A stretch of DNA of 64,000 bases from Phocoena phocoena (GCF_963924675.1 NC_089234.1:23093668-23157667), one strand, 5' to 3'. Numbered from the stretch's first letter, positions 45,901 to 57,910 are shown. Numbers and translations are program-made. Notes: generated from the letters alone by a model not told the origin.

Positions 45901-46099
45901 TAATGCTTTTTGAGTTGCTTGATAGGGTCAGTTCTCTGGTATAAAAACAAGTTCAAATCCTTGTTTCCCTGCCTCAAGGCATACTGTTGCCAATCCACTT
46001 TTTAAATAAAATTTGAATATTTTTGAAAGTGTGGAAAATTATTAACATTCAGTTTAAAATATTTAATTTTTTTGAGTAAAGTACGCTCTTAAAGCCTTC
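42961..46099. other. Mostly unique DNA with weak ancient repeats
   Basis: No exon recognised over about 3 kb. Weak pieces: reversed L2 end near 44735-44800 (GTTTATTACATACCAAGTAT), ancient repeat near 45200-45330 (CTTAAGGACCTTTAAGTTCA), and a MIR-like stretch near 45685-45790 (TGCCTCAGTTTCCTCC). The 119-codon (43931-44290) and 130-codon (44814-45206) frames show no known domain. Confidence 0.4.
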
Positions 46100-46483
46100 G
46101 CAACCTACTGAATGTGGTTCCTGATTACCTTTCCAGACTCACCTCTTGCCAATTTTCCCCTTTCTTTTCACATTCCAGGAATTTTTAAATGTTCCCAGTT
46201 CCCATTTCAGCTCTAACATGTGCTTTCTCTCTTGTTCCAAGAACGCGCTTGTCCCTGTGCTTGGCCTAGCTGACCCGTATGGATCCTCGACATTTCAATT
46301 TAGATGTTGCTTCTGGAACGCATTTCCTGAATACTTCATGCCCCAGAGACAGGTCCAGGTGTCTGTCTTATGTATTCCTGTAGTGCCTTCTATTCCTTTC
46401 TCACAGCTCTTACTCTTTAATGCAACTGTCACCTGCATTTATTTACTTTCGTTACATTTTCTGATGCAACCTTTAGTTCTTAG
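46100..46483 (+). mobile_element. LINE2 3' region relic, interrupted by an LTR
   Basis: CTCACCTCTTGCC, 'TTCAATTTAGATGTTGCTTC', TGGAACGCATTTCCTGA and TTACTTTCGTTAC follow the L2 3' region. A matching L2 tail (AACAGGTGCTCGGTAAATAT, about 47050-47100) lies beyond the LTR, so the LTR inserted into this L2. Confidence 0.65.
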
Positions 46484-47026
46484 TGTTGGGGCCTTGCATA
46501 GGCCACCCCCAAATGCACCTCGATGGCATGTTAAATATTTTGATTTAATCAAAATTTGATTTAAAATTACTTACGAAATGGCCAATGTAAAAGGGACACT
46601 CTGACGCTCCTTTCTGTCTCCCTGAAAGCAGGAAATGACTCTCCCATGTGAAAGGTGCACTCCTTGTATCTGGAGGTGGAAGGGAACCGTTATTGCCAGA
46701 GATAGGGAATTCAGGCCTGGTAGACTGTATAAACACACTTTCTTTACTTCTTTAATTTACTTCCCTGAGCCTAAACTCTTTACATTCTTCACTAATTGAT
46801 CACCCAAAACCTAAGTTTCTTTGTCCTGTCAATTTCTCACAAATGTTTCTTTGTCTAAAAAAATATAAAAGCTTCCTGCTTTGGCCACTTCTTATGTCTC
46901 ATTTCAATGAGACCTCCGTGGACACAAATTAGTTTTTCTTTCTTGTTAATCTGCCTTATATTTTATTATTAGTCCAGTCACAAGAACTCAAGGTGGGTAG
47001 AGGGGGAAATTTTCCGTTTCCAGACA
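46484..47026 (+). mobile_element. Solo LTR of a class I endogenous retrovirus, TSD TTAG
   Basis: 543 bp from TGTTGGGGCC to CCAGACA, with TG...CA termini and a 4-bp target duplication TTAG on both sides (46480-46483 and 47027-47030). Four bases is typical of gammaretrovirus-like ERVs. Inside are 'GAAATGGCCAATGTAAAAGG', ATATAAAAGCTTCC (promoter-like), and GAGACCTCCGTGGACAC near the 3' end. No internal viral sequence remains, so LTR-LTR recombination removed it. Confidence 0.82.
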
Positions 47027-47110
47027 TTAGTATAGTGAAGTATGTAGAACAGGTGCTCGGTAAATATCTGTGGCATAAATGAAGGAAGGATGGAAGGAAC
47101 AGAGGTAGAA
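47027..47110 (+). repeat. LINE2 3' tail after the LTR
   Basis: 'AGAACAGGTGCTCGGTAAAT' and GGCATAAATGAAGGAAGG match the L2 terminus; the continuation of 46100-46483. Confidence 0.6.
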
Positions 47111-49454
47111 AAACACTTATAAGTCAACAGGTCAAGGGATATCTCTCTATACATTCTGACTAGCCAAGGTGTTTCACAGCCTTCCCTAGGTTGAACTTCC
47201 TCCACTGGATCAATAGTGGTTTAGTTGACAAAGGCAAGGGCACCATCTCCAGAATGGTCTAGATCACCATCCTGGGCACCCCTTCCTAAAAACCTCTATT
47301 AAATGCTGCTTGTATTGTGCCATTCTCCTACTCCAACACTTCCATTGTCTCTCTGTTCCCAACCATTTATAATGTATTTTTCCCTCTGGTTGGCATAAAA
47401 TATGCTTCTTGATCACAGCCCATGTAGCGCATTGAACAATTCTCTTTACCTTTTCAGTTGGCACCATATACATCAAACATGAGGACATTTGAGTGTCACA
47501 TCCTCATGTTAGTGGTTATTCCCATTCCTCTATCTTCAGACGTGTTTATTTGTTCCATATAGGATTCTCATTCACTTTCACCAACCCCAACCCTATTCAC
47601 CCTTCAAGGAGGATTGTGACCCTTTCTTAGATTATTTTAATTGAGCAGCTTATTAGACTCACCAGTTAGCATTAAAAGAACCTCTATATCTTGGGTCTCA
47701 AACAGGTATTGCCTCTGTCCAAATTCAGCCCACGGAACTTTTTTGTTTGACCCACGTGATGCTTTTTAAAACGTTAATTACCAACAGTAAAAAAGCAAGA
47801 GAGTTTGCACAAAAAGAAGGATTTGGGGGGCATCTCTTGAAAAACGTCAGAGCATCTGGTAACAGTGGGTGGGACCACACTCCCACAGAGAAATAATAAT
47901 TTGATGCTGAGATAACCTTTCGCCTTTAGGTGATCCGTGACCTCTTTAGTTACCACCATCCTCAGCTGGCCCTTATTGCACATGTGTGTTAGTTGCCTAG
48001 CTCGTCAATGAGTTAGAGACCCCTAGATAGGATAGTTTGGGAGTGACGTAAGAGAATTACCGACTGATTGAAGGGAAATGCTCACTAAAGAACTCCCCCA
48101 CCATAAGTTTCTCTTTCCACCAATTTTTCTTCTTTTAATGTTATTCAGGGGATACTAGTACTAAAAGAACTCATTGTCTCTTTCTTTACAGACCATTCAC
48201 ACATCCTTGGTGACCACTGAGAGAACAGGGAGGTATAGTCAGAGAGAGATTTCAAAAGGCTTCAAGCTACTGCTTAATAACATACGCTCCCTTAAAAATA
48301 AAGAAATTTGTAAAAATGCCAACTGTTGCAATTTCAATTTTCTGTTATAAATCATCTTCTCTCTTGCTTTTATTTTTTTGACAGCTGAAAGCTGACACAC
48401 ATAATTATTTCTTATTAGATATTGAATTTAAAAAGCCCAGCAGATATTGTTGAGGCTGTTTGGTGGAAGAGGGGTGCTGAAGAAAGAAGACACGTAAGCA
48501 ATGAAAGCTTTCCTGCATAATAGCTATGTTGTCGTTCTCATTGTATGACAACTATTAGTCATTAGCTTGTTACTTTATAGTACAGTTCTGACCTCTGTGT
48601 ACCTAGAATTTTCTCCATAATATTATTGCTGCAAATTTTACTTGTGAACACCTCCTCGTGTATTCAGCAGTGAACAGGGGGCTTGGTCAAGAGACAGAGA
48701 AGGGAACAAAGAAGCCACAAAAACCTTAGAATTGGAAGATTTAATCTATTCTCGGGGCACCCAGGATCAGGGAAATACGTGGAAAATGAGAGGTGGAAGA
48801 TTTAGATATAATATGTTGAAGCATTTTCAGACTACATTAAGTCTCTGAAAATAGTTTAGGTTTTCCCAGGAGTTAGAGTTCCCTATCACAGAGATGTTTG
48901 AGATGGTGTCGGATAGCTATTAGTAGGTAACTGGGTGTTGAAGCATTAATACAGTTTAGGCTATAACTTCTCACGTCACTTTCAGGCCACGCATAGGTGT
49001 GTAAGGCAATTTTTTGCCTCAAACTCTGAAAAGAAAAATCCATTCCTACTTATCAGTATTTTAGTAGTGGTTTACAAAAGGCAAAAGGTGTTGGGGTTAT
49101 GGATTACCTTTCATTTCTTCTTCAGACCTTCTGAATTATTTAAATAAGCTTACATAATTTCTTAAACAGAAAAAAAAATTTTTAAAGAGAAACCCTTACT
49201 ATTCCTTTGGGGTTACCTAAGGAAGCCAACACTGCTACTTGAAATTAGAACATCACAAATAAAACTTTGAATTGCTTGGAATATCTAAATGTTGCCTAAG
49301 AAAAGATGAAGTACCTCACACAGCTTCAAAATCTAATTTAAATACCCCGGTGTGTCCTGGTTATCTCAAAAGAACAGTGTCTCTCCTTCCAGAATTCCTT
49401 CTAGCATATTCTACAGCTACCCCGTTTAACTACTTATGACCTGGAATTAATTGT
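47111..49454. other. Mostly unique DNA; candidate conserved block 48340-48620
   Basis: No exon recognised. 47700-47960 recalls a DNA-transposon relic (TCCAAATTCAGCCCACGGAA) but is unassigned. 48340-48620 has TTGACAGCTG (48379), ATAATTATTT, CTTATTAG and ACTATTAGTCATTAGC, a motif-rich unique block that could be regulatory. Confidence 0.35.
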
Positions 49455-49565
49455 CATCCTCTTCCGTGTGTTTATTCTGCCTACTCAACTAGACTGCAAA
49501 CTTTGAAAAAGTGAGGTGTCCCATGACAGCAATTAGCAGAGCACTTAATGGACTTGGAGGTATAG
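49455..49565 (+). repeat. LINE2 3'-end relic
   Basis: 'CAACTAGACTGCAAACTTTG', AGAGCACTTAATGGAC follow the L2 terminus; diverged. Confidence 0.5.
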
Positions 49566-49788
49566 GATTTAAATGCCTCTAGTGTGTACACCGTCATTTT
49601 CTAAACAAAGATAACCGTGTCTTTGTCAGGTTCATTTTGGTTCATCTTTATAATATTATATATCCCATTCAATTGTGAGTAGTATCTAAATGATAGATAC
49701 ATTAAAAGGTATTTGCATGGAGGTTTATGCAGATATATTTACATAGTGTTTTTCAAGCAAGAGTTATTAGTGATAACTCATCTTTCCA

Positions 49789-49790
<2 letters not shown>

Positions 49791-49822
<32 letters not shown>
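49791..49822. repeat. (GT)n microsatellite
   Basis: 16 uninterrupted GT units. Confidence 0.98.
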
Positions 49823-49824
<2 letters not shown>

Positions 49825-50120
49825 ATGTGCGGGTGTGCAGGGAAATAATGGTACAACAACCTCACACAACAATCAGAGAGTCATTTGCATTAGCTTTTAA
49901 AATGAAGTATATTACTTTCTAGTTTTCTCTCACCTCTCTCAATCTGAATGACTCATTTTTGTTTACAGTAATGTTCTTCCTGTATAATGATGATAACTTT
50001 CTTGCCTTTCTTATTACCATTTTCACTTTCCCTGAGCACAAACAAACAAATGGGAGAAAGGGACAGAAGACGTATTTTAAGTGTATATTGGAGATATGGG
50101 TTATTGCCATTCTGGTGAAG

Positions 50121-50152
50121 TGTATGTATACATATATATATATATATATGTA
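50121..50152. repeat. (TA)n microsatellite
   Basis: TGTATGTATACATATATATA followed by TA units; palindromic. Confidence 0.95.
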
Positions 50153-50751
50153 TCCCATTGTACCACTGTAGAGAAGACACAATATAAATTTTTTAAATGT
50201 TTTATAAATTTACGCTTGGAGACACATTTATAGCAAAAAGGCACTCATAAATGATACTAATTCTAGTAAAATATCTTTTTCAAAAAAGTATATTTTAAAT
50301 GAAGGAGTTTTATATCAGACCAGGGTTAATGCCAATATTGACCATTTTCAGTGTGCTTCCATTTTCATAATAATACCCATCTTTGGAGAAAATATTTTAA
50401 GCTAATCAACTTCGTTCAAACTTTTTATGGAGAAATCCTATAGCAGACGCTATTGCCAAGTCTCAGCATTTACTGCAATGGTATGGAGACAAGGACTGAC
50501 CAGTGTAGGCTACAGAAGTCTAGTATTCTTGACTCAAAGCTGGACAAATTCCATGGTGCCATTTATGAGGCTAGACCTCATCGGAGTCCATGTATTTGCT
50601 GCTCTTTCTCCTTCCCTAACCTGCTTCCCTCCCTCACAGATTTCTCCATGGAACACTCCTTTGACAAACTGCTTGCACACAAATCCCTGTTTCAGGTTCT
50701 TCTAAGAAATAAAACCTAAAACAGATACCCTTAAAATTAGACTAAATTAAG

Positions 50752-50853
50752 TAACTAAAATAAGTGCCTTGACAATAAATAACTAAATTAAGTTAGTTAC
50801 GAAATAACTAAAATTAAGTACCTTGACAATAAATCTTTCATAATAATACCCAT
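50752..50853. repeat. Imperfect tandem duplication joined to a copied 18-mer
   Basis: TAACTAAAATAAGTGCCTTG (about 50752) and TAACTAAAATTAAGTACCTTG (about 50805) both run into GACAATAAAT. Directly after the second copy lies TTTCATAATAATACCCAT (50836-50853), identical to 50363-50380. Confidence 0.85.
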
Positions 50854-50904
50854 AGTAGATAAGAATGTTTAGGATAGTCAGAATGGAGAGGTAACTGGAG
50901 TCTT

Positions 50905-51130
50905 CACTTTAAACCAGTGCTTCTGAACCAGGAGGAATTTGCCCAACAAGCAACATCTGGCAAGGTCTGGAGAGATTTTTGGTTGTAATCAATGGGGTAG
51001 AGGAAAGGATGCTACTAGCATCCACTGCATAGAAGTCAGAGATACTGCAAAGTATTCTATAACGCACAAGACATGCCCTCACAACAAAGAATTATCAGGT
51101 CCAAAATGTCAACAGTGCTACTACTGAAAA
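50905..51130 (+). mobile_element. MER-type hAT non-autonomous DNA transposon relic
   Basis: CCAGTGCTTCTGAACCAGG at the left and CTGAAAAACCCTACTA at the right resemble hAT terminal repeats. Inside are 'AACATCTGGCAAGGTCTGGA', 'GATTTTTGGTTGTAATCAAT' and 'CAACAAAGAATTATCAGGTC', a widespread mammalian element. The 62-codon frame within it is not a gene. Confidence 0.7.
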
Positions 51131-52467
51131 ACCCTACTATAGATCCAACATAATTGTTCATTGTGTGTATGTGAACGTGAATATGCCCATATAGCCTTCA
51201 AATCTGAAAGGAGTGTATCAACTTTTGTTTCCCTGCCTTCCCTGGATTTTTACTAAAGCCCTATAACTTAGGAGTTGAAAAAACAAAATCTACTTAGACA
51301 TAGGTTGGCATACGTTCAGAAAATAGAGGGAGGAGCCCCTGATGAACCAGGTCAAACTTTTCTTTTTGGGCAGATATTTTTCTTCATTGAGGTAATTGCC
51401 CCTGTCACCTTGCTCTGTACCTCCCAGGCCTAGCGACAGTCTTATGTGAGAAAGGGACTAACTTGTATCTTGCTTGCTTTGAATCGTGTACCTACAAGAC
51501 AGTTATGTGTGGTGGACTTTTCTTTGCCTTTTTTTTTTGTTTTTATTGGCCTGGTACAATGGTGTTAGACTCTTTTGTTCTAAATGCATTTATATACCTG
51601 TGTGAATACATATGTGTATATATTTAAAAATGTACCTACTCATGCATGTGTATTTGTCATTTTCTATAAGAATTATGGATATTCATATTCTCAAGGAATT
51701 TGAATACTTATTCTCTTCTTGGCAAGAGGAAATTGAATTACATTTGAAATTCCATCTCGTGGCTCTGGAATTGATACAAATTTTGTGTACACACTTGGTA
51801 AGCCAGGGCACACGGACCGCATGCCCAAGATGCAGCAGTAGATGTGATTTCTGCCACCATAATTCTTTTTTATGACAGTGCCCAGTCTCATTGTGTTTGA
51901 ATGTATCACTCAGCTCAGCTTGTCTATAGGGGTGGTTTGAAAGGGCTGACTCTCTGTTGTGTTACGTCTGAATCCATCTGGCACTCCAGTGTGATGTATT
52001 TCCTTAGATTATCTGGATGTCAACTGATGGAGGTGATGCTGTTAGACCAGCAGCTAAAGGCTTCCTCATGGCTCTTTGTGGGGCCACAAAGAATCCAGGA
52101 AAGTCTTGGCTTGTGGGAAGTGGGGCACTGCAGGGGTAGCTAAGGCAAACTTGATGTGCGAAAATCCAAGTTCACACAAATGTTGAGAAATGGACAGATT
52201 ATAGAAAATAATTCTTCATTTTGTGGATTTCATGATAGAGTTCCTTTAAATTGAATTACCCAAGTACATTTACAATATAACTTAATTTTCCAAAAAAAAA
52301 AAATCATACAGAACATTCCAGGAAATGGTTCTTTTCAGCACTAAAACTGTAAATCATAGACAGGGTTAGGAGAGACCTTATTGATCATATAGCTTAAAAA
52401 CTAGCATTTTAGCTCTGAGGAGAAGTACTTAAAGAAGTGCAGTTCCTAATAATCCAGTTTCTTTTGA
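51131..52467. other. Unique intergenic DNA
   Basis: No exon or confident repeat over about 1.3 kb. 51760-52150 is less AT-rich and contains several CpGs, but nothing recognisable. Confidence 0.45.
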
Positions 52468-52482
52468 CCTCATGGAAACTTT

Positions 52483-52690
52483 TTTTTTTTTTTTTTTTTG
52501 CCGTATGCGGGCCTCTCACTGTTGTGGCCTCTCCCGTTGTGGAGCACAGGCTCCAGACGCGCAGGCTCAGCGGCCATGGCTCACGGGCCCAGCCGCTCCG
52601 CGGCATGTGGGATCTTCCCAGACCGGGGCACGAACTCGTGTCCCCTGAATCGGCAGGCGGACTCTCAACCACTGTGCCACCAGGGAAGCC
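52483..52690 (-). mobile_element. CHR-type SINE (copy 4), minus strand
   Basis: The only minus-oriented SINE: poly(T) at the left, TGCCGTATGCGGGCCTC, and ACCAGGGAAGC at the right. TSD CCTCATGGAAACTTT at 52468-52482 and 52691-52705, perfect over 15 bp (the T-run makes the exact left edge ambiguous). Confidence 0.97.
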
Positions 52691-52705
52691 CCTCATGGAA
52701 ACTTT

Positions 52706-53639
52706 GACTTGATAGTTTCTGTTTTATAAGGGAAGTGCTCACACCTAGAGAAGCTTAGCCTGGGCTAAGGCTGACTTTTCTGCACAGACTTTCTCTTCCT
52801 TTGGAGAATTTACACAGCCATTGTTGACTCTGGAAATCACAACCCCCTAAGGACTCTTTCACAAGTCCTGAATCTGTTATTATCCTCAATGCCAAAATTA
52901 TCAGTCTTTCTGGGGAGATAATCAATCAACCTGATGGTTCAATAAAGTGCTTGTTAAATCGTGTTGAACCAGGTTTGTTCACCCATCCATCCATCTGTGC
53001 TAGACTCTGGGGATACCATAGTGAAAACATATAGAGGTTTAAGTAGACCAGATACTCTCTTGATAGGTTTTTATGGCACAGTGCTAATGTAAAGGCTGGG
53101 AACGGCCTCAGTATTCCAAAACACTTTCCTCATCTGCTCTCTGAAGCTTGAAACTCTTTAAATAGTAATGGGCATCCTTGGGAGGCAATGAGTTCTCTGG
53201 AAAACCAAGTTGTTTAAGCATTTACCTCAAATAGACAGTGAGGATTGATTCAACTATCTGGTTAACACGCAGGTTACATACCCATTGTCCTGAGCCTCAG
53301 TGGTGCTTGTCTGCCATGCATCCGTTCCTCCCTCTTTCTGGCAACACACAAGGTCTGCTTGGTTATGCGGGTTGGCCAGAACCTAGTCTAAGCCAGATGG
53401 AATACCTCTACCCCTTGACCGTATTTACTGACCCAAGGACAGGCTCATAATTCATGTTGTGCCAGCCAAGGCATTCCCAAGGACTTTAAAATTGGGATCT
53501 GAGCTTTTATCTGAGTCTGGAGCTGCAGTGGCCCTGCTCTTTGCCAAAAGAAGGAAGCAGAACTGCAAGTTAGCCTCTGAGAGGTAGAAAAAGACTTCTT
53601 GCATGAGAATGTCTATATCTAGAAGTGATTAAAGGCCAT
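52706..53639. other. Unique DNA
   Basis: No exon or repeat recognised. Confidence 0.45.
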
Positions 53640-53815
53640 CAAGTGGTTCAAAATATAGGTTTAGAGCCAGACTACCCGGGTTCAAATCCACAGCTCTTTA
53701 CTAACGGTGAGACTTTGAGAAAGTTACGTTTCTACTCTTTTTAGCTCAGTGTGACCTTACGTAAAATGAGGGTAACAGTATCTCTAACAGCTACCTTTTA
53801 GGGCTATGGCAGATT
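53640..53815 (+). repeat. MIR SINE, plus strand
   Basis: 'GTTTAGAGCCAGACTACCCG', 'GGTTCAAATCCACAGCTC' and GTAAAATGAGGGTAACAGTA follow MIR from the tRNA-like head to the core. Confidence 0.85.
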
Positions 53816-54320
53816 AAAGATGGCTTCAAATTCTTTGATGCTCTTCTCATCGAGATGTAGGGTCTATGTCCCTTCTTCCTGAATCTGGAAAGACTCTGTG
53901 ACTGCTTTAGAATACAGCAAAATAACTGTGCCAGTGTCCTGGCCCAGATCTTAAAAACTTTGCAGCTTCTACTTTCTTTCTTTGAGAACACTCCCCTTCA
54001 TATCCCAGAGCCACCTTGTAAGAAATCCAACACTCTACAGGAGAGATCATCTGGAGATGTTCTGAAACTACACGGAGAGTGTAAAAGGTCCAGCTGAGCC
54101 CAGCCTTCCAGCCATTCTCAACAAGGTGCTGTGGATGTGCATGAAATGATCTTGGGTGCTTTTGACCTGCCCAACTTTAGTAGCAAACCACCAAGTGACT
54201 TTAGTCGATGTTGTATGAAGTATAAGGTGCAAAGCCACACACTGCCTAAATTCCTGACATATAAAAAACTTGAGATACAGTGAAATGCTTGTTGTTTTTA
54301 TCCAACAAGATGACCAAGAT
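53816..54320 (+). mobile_element. MaLR (MLT1-like) LTR relic
   Basis: 'CAAATTCTTTGATGCTCTTC', 'CCTGAATCTGGAAAGACTCT', 'CTGTGCCAGTGTCCTGGCCC', 'GCAGCTTCTACTTTCTTTC' and ATGCTTGTTGTTTTTATCC occur in the order of a common ERVL-MaLR LTR. Old and non-coding. SINE copy 5 landed just beyond or in its 3' end. Confidence 0.65.
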
Positions 54321-54352
54321 GAGCCAGACAAGTTGTTTTAAGATTAAATGAG

Positions 54353-54556
54353 GGGCTTCCCTGGTGGCGCAGTGGTTGAGAGTCCGCCTGCCGTTGCAGG
54401 GGACACGGGTTCGCGCCCCGGTCTGGGAAGATCCCACATGCTGCGGAGCGGCTGGGTCCGTGAGCCATGGCCGCTGAGCCTGCGCGTCCGGAGCCTGTGC
54501 TCTGCAACGGGAGAGGCCACAACAGTGAGAGGCCCATGTACCGCAAAAAAAAAAAA
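54353..54556 (+). mobile_element. CHR-type SINE (copy 5)
   Basis: GGGCTTCCCTGGTGGCGCAG start, B box GGGTTCGCGCCCC, (A)n tail. Perfect 13-bp TSD AAGATTAAATGAG at 54340-54352 and 54557-54569. Confidence 0.98.
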
Positions 54557-54569
54557 AAGATTAAATGAG

Positions 54570-56284
54570 TTAAAATACAGTTCCATGAATAATATCTGCC
54601 AATAGTAATATTTGATAAATTAATTATTATCATTGCCCTGGTTCTGGTTTCTCCAAAATTTGATCGTTCTATTACTTAGTACTGAGCTGTTCTAGTAAAT
54701 CCGTTAATTTCTCTGTAATCTACTTAAGGTTAGGGTATTGTCCCCTGTCTTCAAGTGAGCTCATGCTAATACAGTGTTTAAGATCCATAAGATTCTAATT
54801 CTATGTGGATGGGCCATCACGTAAGTCACACACAGATAAATAATTTTCCTTTTCATCTTTGTTCTCTCTTTTAAAACCCCTAATTTTACTCTCTGCCACA
54901 AATCTGTCACTTCATAGTGAAACCAAACATAAAAACAAACTCTTTATCCCTTTATCCCTAGAACTTACAAAATCACAAGTTCTGCCCCATTTGTTTCATT
55001 AGTATATAATTATTGGGGAATGCAACTGTCTGTGTTAACAAGCATGTCAATAAAGAATCCATCTTTCACATTTCTCTGTACCAAAACAATGAAAGAGAGA
55101 GCAATGAGAGAGAGAGAGAGAGAGAGAGGGTAATTAGCTCAAGGGAGAACCAATAGTGACTGATGGTGGTAAACTGCGGAGTAATTGGATTTATTGATAA
55201 GGGACAAAATTAAGGGTAATTCAGGCTGGAAGGCCAGCAGAAGATACGTACACACAATCTTTCTGTGTTCATAGCCATTCAAGCCCACAGAAAATGGGTA
55301 TTCTTCATGATGGACATAAAAGCCCCTCGTTCTCTGCTGGGTGGGACTTCAAGCAGATGTTCATACATCTTGCAGAGAAGGTAACTCTATCATCCTCCCA
55401 ATTAATCCTATTACCTACTCACTGGATCATGAAGGCTCTTTTGTGAGAATAAGTCATTTTTAGAGGAAGAAGGGGATGTGAATTAGATGTGAATAGTCTA
55501 GATAGCATCATGTCCCCATTTTTCTTTTCTAACATAGCCCTCCAGGTAGCCTTTGTGCCTAGAGGAAGATGATCTCATTCAGAGCCCCAAAGGTAGGGCT
55601 GAATGGCAGAGGGAAGGTCATACTCTAAAAACAGTGTTTCATCTAGAATTGGGCATTTAACTTGGTCCAAGAGGGCTGAAGGGAAGATCATTTACTCCAT
55701 AATTATGGGGAAAATGCTTTTCATTTCTAATTTTTGGCTGTTTGATGTGAAAGAAGAAACCAGTAGGCCAAGTTATTAAAGGAAGTCATCGTTTGGTAAG
55801 TGCAACCAGACTGAGGATTAAGCCGATGCTGTAATTGGCAGAACAGGGAAACTGACCCCTAATAATGCTACTAAGCCATGGAACTGACATATCTGAATCC
55901 TGCTCTGATACAGGACCTTATTATATTTAAAACTTCATTTCCATAACCTTTAAGGCAGTTCGAGAAGGTGTTTCTCATACTTGTAGCCAAAATCTTCCTA
56001 AATTGAGAAAGAAATGACATTTGAATACTAAGAAATCATTCCTTATTTCCTACAATTAAATTTTAATATGGGGAAGAGAAAGTAAAAGAACACATAAGGA
56101 CCCAGGATGACAAAAGAAAGGACAGGTACAGGAGAATTGAAAGGTCACAGAAAGTGGAGACCAGCAGAGCTCAAAGAAAACCTTATTGAATTCACAATTT
56201 CCCCATGAGCTGTTTTAAGCAGAGCTAACTCTACACCAGAGGGTTGTCTCCTTTATTTAATAACTTAAAAAAAAATCCCTGCCA
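54570..56284. other. Mostly unique DNA; candidate conserved block 55130-55260
   Basis: No exon or dispersed repeat recognised. 55130-55260 packs homeodomain and GATA cores (GTAATTAGCTC, GAGTAATTGGATTTATTG, TTGATAAGGG, AATTAAGGGTAATTC) beside a GA microsatellite. 55815-55845 has GAGGATTAAGCCG. Confidence 0.35.
55104..55129. repeat. (GA)n microsatellite
   Basis: About 12 GA units. Confidence 0.97.
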
Positions 56285-56530
56285 TTGTACTCAGAGTAGT
56301 TAAAATCATAGAGACAGAAAGTAAAATAATTGTCAGAGGTTGAGGGGAAAGGGGGAAATGGGGAGTTATTGTTTAATGGGTATTCAGTTTTACAAAATGA
56401 AAAGTGAACTGGAGATAGATGGTTGTGATGGTAGCACAACATAATGAATGCATTTAATACTACTGAACTGTACACTTAAAAACGGTTTGATGGTAAGTGC
56501 TACGAGTATTTTACCACAATAAAAAAAATT
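56285..56530 (+). mobile_element. Old LINE-1 3' end (L1M type)
   Basis: 'TCATAGAGACAGAAAGTAAA', 'GTTATTGTTTAATGGGTATT', 'GAACTGTACACTTAAAAACG' and TATTTTACCACAATAAAAAA form a mammalian L1M 3'UTR, a subfamily distinct from the young L1s of this window. Confidence 0.85.
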
Positions 56531-56629
56531 AGAAGAAAAAAATTCTTACCATGGAGTAAGCCAATAGAAGTACAAAAATTAAGGTACACACTTAGCCATC
56601 TAGAAATTTTCAATATTAAAAAGTCACAA

Positions 56630-56850
56630 TAATATTTAAAATTCTAATAGTTTGTTCTACTCGCATTATTACATTTAAGCCTTAGAATAACCCTGTGGGC
56701 ATGTATATATATCCTTATTTTATAGGAAGGGATCAGAGATTCAGTCTCCCATAGTCATATAATAAGCAAGTTGTGAAGCTAGGGTTTCAACCCCAGTCTG
56801 CCTGATTCTCAATCAATCCAGCCTTGTTTCTTACACTGGACTATTCTCCT
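56630..56850 (-). repeat. MIR relic, minus strand
   Basis: 'AAGCCTTAGAATAACCCTGT', TTATTTTATAGGAAGGGATC, 'GTGAAGCTAGGGTTTCAACC' and CCAGTCTGCCTGATTC follow the reversed MIR well. Confidence 0.82.
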
Positions 56851-57399
56851 TGGAGAATATGAGATTAAGATTCACTGTCCCCAACCACCTTGGGTAGATA
56901 CTACAGTGATAATAGGACCCTCCCAAAGCCCCACACTCTGAATGACATCATGAGAGGGAATGATACTTTAACAGGACAAAGTTGTTCATTTGTCAGATGG
57001 TGGGAAATGATTTAACGTATGATCTGCAGTCACAGAACTGCAAGAGAGAAAATGGCTTAAATTGAGACTGAAACCATTAGCTCCAGATTCTAATGACTTA
57101 GCACTAGAACACAACTAGCACATTCTACTGCCTGGAAAAGGACCAGAACAAATCATTCGCTTCATGATAGTGCCCCATCTTTTCTCAGAGCAGCAGCGGA
57201 CGACACAATTTTTACTCCCACTGCCTGAGACTTGATAGTGCACTAACTATCAATGAATAAGCTCTGATGGTCGTAAATAAGACTACCCAGAAGCTGTAAT
57301 AATTGCAACACAATTAGCTAAACAACCGTGGACGTACAAGAAAATGAGTTGGATAGTAAGGGACAGAGTAGGCAAAGGTACTGTGGATCATCAATAGTG
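56851..57399. other. Unique DNA
   Basis: No exon or repeat recognised. 57190-57350 is unique and motif-rich (AACTATCAATGAATAAGC, TGTAATAATTGC). Confidence 0.4.
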
Positions 57400-57910
57400 G
57401 ATCATTTGTGATTTTTTTTCTTACATGGCTCCATTCACCTGTCATGCCCCAACTAAGACTCTTCTATGGCTCATCATTGTTCTAAACAGCTTAACATGCC
57501 ATATATAGTTCCTTACTATCTGGCTCATGTCAAAGTTTCTGTCTATTCTTATCGTCTCCTTTTAGCATTGTATTTAGTTCTTTAAATTTATCATATTTCT
57601 TATATCTCTAAGCTTTCATTATTTCTGTTTTTATCTGGCTGGTTCTATTTCCATCTCTTGGAATATTAATGCCTAATATGCCTTTAATTCTTATTCAGAT
57701 CCTGAATAAGATCAAAACCCACTTCTGGATTTTCCTGTTGTTGACATTATTGAAGCCCTTTTAATATTCTATTCATATTTAGTTTTCTTGAATTACTCAC
57801 CAGCATGGCCAATTCCTGAAGTTAGGACTATGTGTCACTCACTTTTGTATTTCCACTACCTAATTCATCATAGTCACTAAATAATTATTTGTTGGATGAA
57901 TGCTAAATGA
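57400..57910 (+). mobile_element. LINE2 3' end relic
   Basis: The end, 'CTGAAGTTAGGACTATGTGTC', 'TTTGTATTTCCACTACCTAA' and TTATTTGTTGGATGAATGCT, is the L2 3' terminus. The upstream 400 bp is more decayed and its extent uncertain. Confidence 0.65.
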
